A DNA stretch of 6,673 nucleotides from Nitrososphaerota archaeon (GTDB lineage Archaea; Thermoproteota; Bathyarchaeia; Bathyarchaeales; Bathycorpusculaceae): the NCBI GenBank assembly GCA_031282985.1, contig JAITCR010000024.1, positions 1 through 6,673 on the forward strand, in the 5' to 3' direction. The notes beneath the pieces are model-generated. The model did no database searches and had not been told where the DNA came from. It saw only the letters and a program-made list of their open reading frames with translations. The translations under genes were made by a program, and so were the position numbers. This document shows, piece after piece, positions 6,001 through 6,673 of this stretch. Numbering within the stretch: the stretch's first letter is position 1; each line of letters starts with the position of its first letter.

Positions 6001-6008
6001 CTTATAAG
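6001..6008 (+). promoter_or_regulatory. TATA-like box candidate for alba
   Basis: cttataag lies about 98 bp before the alba ATG. A start near 6030 would give a leader of roughly 70 nt that contains the hairpin at 6032-6074. A second A/T-rich stretch at 6018-6027 could act instead. Confidence 0.35.
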
Positions 6009-6031
6009 GAAGTTAATGAATTATTAAACTG

Positions 6032-6074
6032 GTAATGTTCTGCCCCGCATCAGAGCGTAAAGCAGTAGCGTTAC
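6032..6074 (+). other. Predicted three-tier stem-loop in the alba leader
   Basis: Pairings read by eye: 6032-6037 with 6069-6074 (six pairs, one U-G), 6040-6043 with 6062-6065 (ctgc/gcag), and 6046-6048 with 6055-6057 (cgc/gcg). They close a six-base loop, with small internal loops between the tiers. It lies between the TATA candidate and the Shine-Dalgarno of alba and is more G/C-rich than its surroundings. It could be a leader structure or a small RNA. No known riboswitch class is recognised. Confidence 0.35.
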
Positions 6075-6086
6075 ACAAGCACATGT

Positions 6087-6092
6087 AAGGAG
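6087..6092 (+). promoter_or_regulatory. Shine-Dalgarno of alba
   Basis: aaggag lies 10 nt before the ATG at 6103-6105 and supports that start. Confidence 0.65.
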
Positions 6093-6102
6093 TTAAAACA
6101 AT

Positions 6103-6390
6103 ATGACTGAAAATGCAGATGTAATCTTCGTCGGAAATAAACCTCCAATGAGCTATGTTCTAGCCATCATAACAAGCCTCTCATCAGGCAACCTTAAAGA
6201 AATCACTCTAAAAGCACGAGGTCAAGCAATCACCACAGCTGTTGACGTAGCTGAAATTGCAAGAAACCGTTTTGTTAAAGACCTCAAAGTGAGCAAGATT
6301 GCCATCGGTACAGCCGAGATGCCGCCAAGAGAAGGCGAGAACAAGTCCAGAATGGTTTCCACGATGGAGATCACCTTAAAGAAAGCATAA
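6103..6390 (+). CDS. alba: DNA/RNA-binding protein Alba (archaeal chromatin protein)
   Basis: Alba is an abundant dimeric nucleic-acid-binding protein that coats and bridges DNA, and in some archaea also binds RNA. At 95 residues it is full length, and all family blocks are present. VIFVGNKPPMSYVLAIIT (7-24) forms the first strand and helix. LKARGQAITTAVDVAEIARN (36-55) carries the conserved KARG-x-AI...AV-x-EI-x-RN core. IGTAEMPP (68-75) precedes the flexible DNA-binding hairpin (REGENKSRMV). The C-terminal strand is STMEITLKKA. Compared with the Sulfolobus GKKP motif, the first lysine is Asn12 and the second is kept (Lys13). The gene has a good Shine-Dalgarno, stands alone and is followed by a T-rich terminator. 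Confidence 0.95.
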   Translation: MTENADVIFVGNKPPMSYVLAIITSLSSGNLKEITLKARGQAITTAVDVAEIARNRFVKDLKVSKIAIGTAEMPPREGENKSRMVSTMEITLKKA

Positions 6391-6425
6391 GGTACAAATC
6401 GTTAAAACCAAAAATAACCAATCCA

Positions 6426-6440
6426 TTTCTTTTATTTTTT
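6426..6440 (+). terminator. T-rich terminator after alba
   Basis: tttcttttatttttt begins 35 bp after the alba stop and is followed by a second T-rich stretch at 6448-6460. No strong hairpin precedes it. This fits archaeal T-run termination. Confidence 0.5.
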
Positions 6441-6572
6441 AACAAATTTGTTTCTCTTGTAGCTATATTGTTTCTTACTTGACAAAACAAACTGTAGTAT
6501 TCCGAAATTATTTAGCTAGTTTTGTCCATATATAGATGACATGGTTAAGTTATCAAATATAGTAACTTGATT

Positions 6573-6673
6573 TTAAATTAACTCGTATCCACAGTGTTTA
6601 AAATAGTTTGAAATATCGTAAGATGAAATCCAATTAAACGCATTTAGCAGTGCCTTTTGCATTTCTTCTTCCG
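6573..6673 (-). CDS. C-terminal end of an IS630-like transposase (partial, runs off the right edge)
   Basis: A minus-strand frame enters from the right edge and runs 32 codons to a TAA at 6573-6575. It reads EEEMQKALLNAFNWISSYD followed by ISNYFKHCGYELI. The closing pattern (helix with Trp-Ile, then an aromatic residue, Phe, x-His-Cys-Gly-Tyr, near the very end) resembles the C-terminus of IS630-type DDE transposases. This is recognition by eye from a short piece. A different protein family is possible. Whether the rest is intact lies outside the window. Confidence 0.5.
   Translation of the reverse strand, partial: EEEMQKALLNAFNWISSYDISNYFKHCGYELI

Larger units (their letters stand above)
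5796..6102. other. Long gap between the IS5-type element and alba
   Basis: The 307 bases have no supported gene. The left half (5796-6000) is A/T-rich and holds open frames on the plus strand without a proper start codon or any recognisable product. The right part carries the alba promoter candidate (6001-6008), a predicted hairpin (6032-6074) and the ribosome site (6087-6092). The gap may be long because of past insertions. Confidence 0.5.

Noticed and set aside
5834..6026. Open plus-strand frame of about 60 codons between the IS5-type element and alba
   Set aside because: No proper start codon or ribosome site and no recognisable product. Another frame here is also partly open.
6032..6077. 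H/ACA guide RNA (hairpin followed by ACA at 6075-6077)
   Set aside because: The internal loop is too small for a pseudouridylation pocket, and no kink-turn or k-loop pattern is visible in the upper stem.
1..6673. tRNA genes, rRNA genes, CRISPR arrays or a defence/antiphage cluster
   Set aside because: No cloverleaf-like T-loop/acceptor pattern, no regularly spaced direct repeats and no defence-type domains were seen on either strand.

Overview
The window looks like chromosomal DNA of an archaeon of the TACK group. A Bathyarchaeia-like or thaumarchaeal/crenarchaeal lineage is my best guess. The evidence is a ribosomal protein eS26 (S26e), an Alba chromatin protein, an archaeal-type inositol-phosphate lipid synthase (AIPS-like), A/T-rich TATA-type promoters and a GGTG-type Shine-Dalgarno. 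eS26 is found in eukaryotes and TACK/Asgard-type archaea and is absent from bacteria. No rRNA, tRNA or CRISPR array is visible, so the lineage assignment is inference.

Layout: (1) 1-585 is a mobile-element graveyard. It starts with a possible gene start running off the left edge (minus strand). A 139-bp MITE-like element follows (138-276), with imperfect 16-bp inverted repeats and an AATA duplication. Next is a 279-bp internally deleted IS1-type element (299-577), with 23-bp inverted repeats and an imperfect 8-bp duplication. It still carries the zinc-finger start of a transposase. (2) 591-2589 holds two minus-strand genes: dihydroorotase (pyrC) behind an apparently leaderless promoter, and a tandem-CBS protein with a C-terminal zinc ribbon. 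(3) A divergent promoter region (2590-2752) separates these from two plus-strand genes, a DUF4438-family protein and ribosomal protein eS26. (4) A convergent minus-strand membrane enzyme of the CDP-alcohol phosphatidyltransferase family (3997-4623) follows. Upstream of it is a tiny unrecognised minus-strand reading frame (4673-4846). (5) 4884-5795 is a full-length but dead IS5-family (ISL2/IS1031-like) element. Its transposase has a frameshift, two stops and a lost catalytic Asp. (6) 5796-6102 is the long upstream region of alba, with a TATA candidate, a three-tier hairpin and a good Shine-Dalgarno. The alba gene is 6103-6390. (7) After a T-rich terminator, the right edge holds the last 32 codons of a minus-strand protein that resembles the end of an IS630-type transposase.

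The intact genes are housekeeping genes: pyrimidine synthesis, translation, ether-lipid head-group synthesis, chromatin, and a small-molecule sensor of unknown target. They form short or single-gene units and no obvious shared pathway. What stands out is that remnants of four different transposable elements lie between them, all in intergenic gaps. I found no convincing new defence or metabolic system. The best leads are the two miniature elements, the structured alba leader and the uncharacterised DUF4438 and CBS-zinc-ribbon genes.
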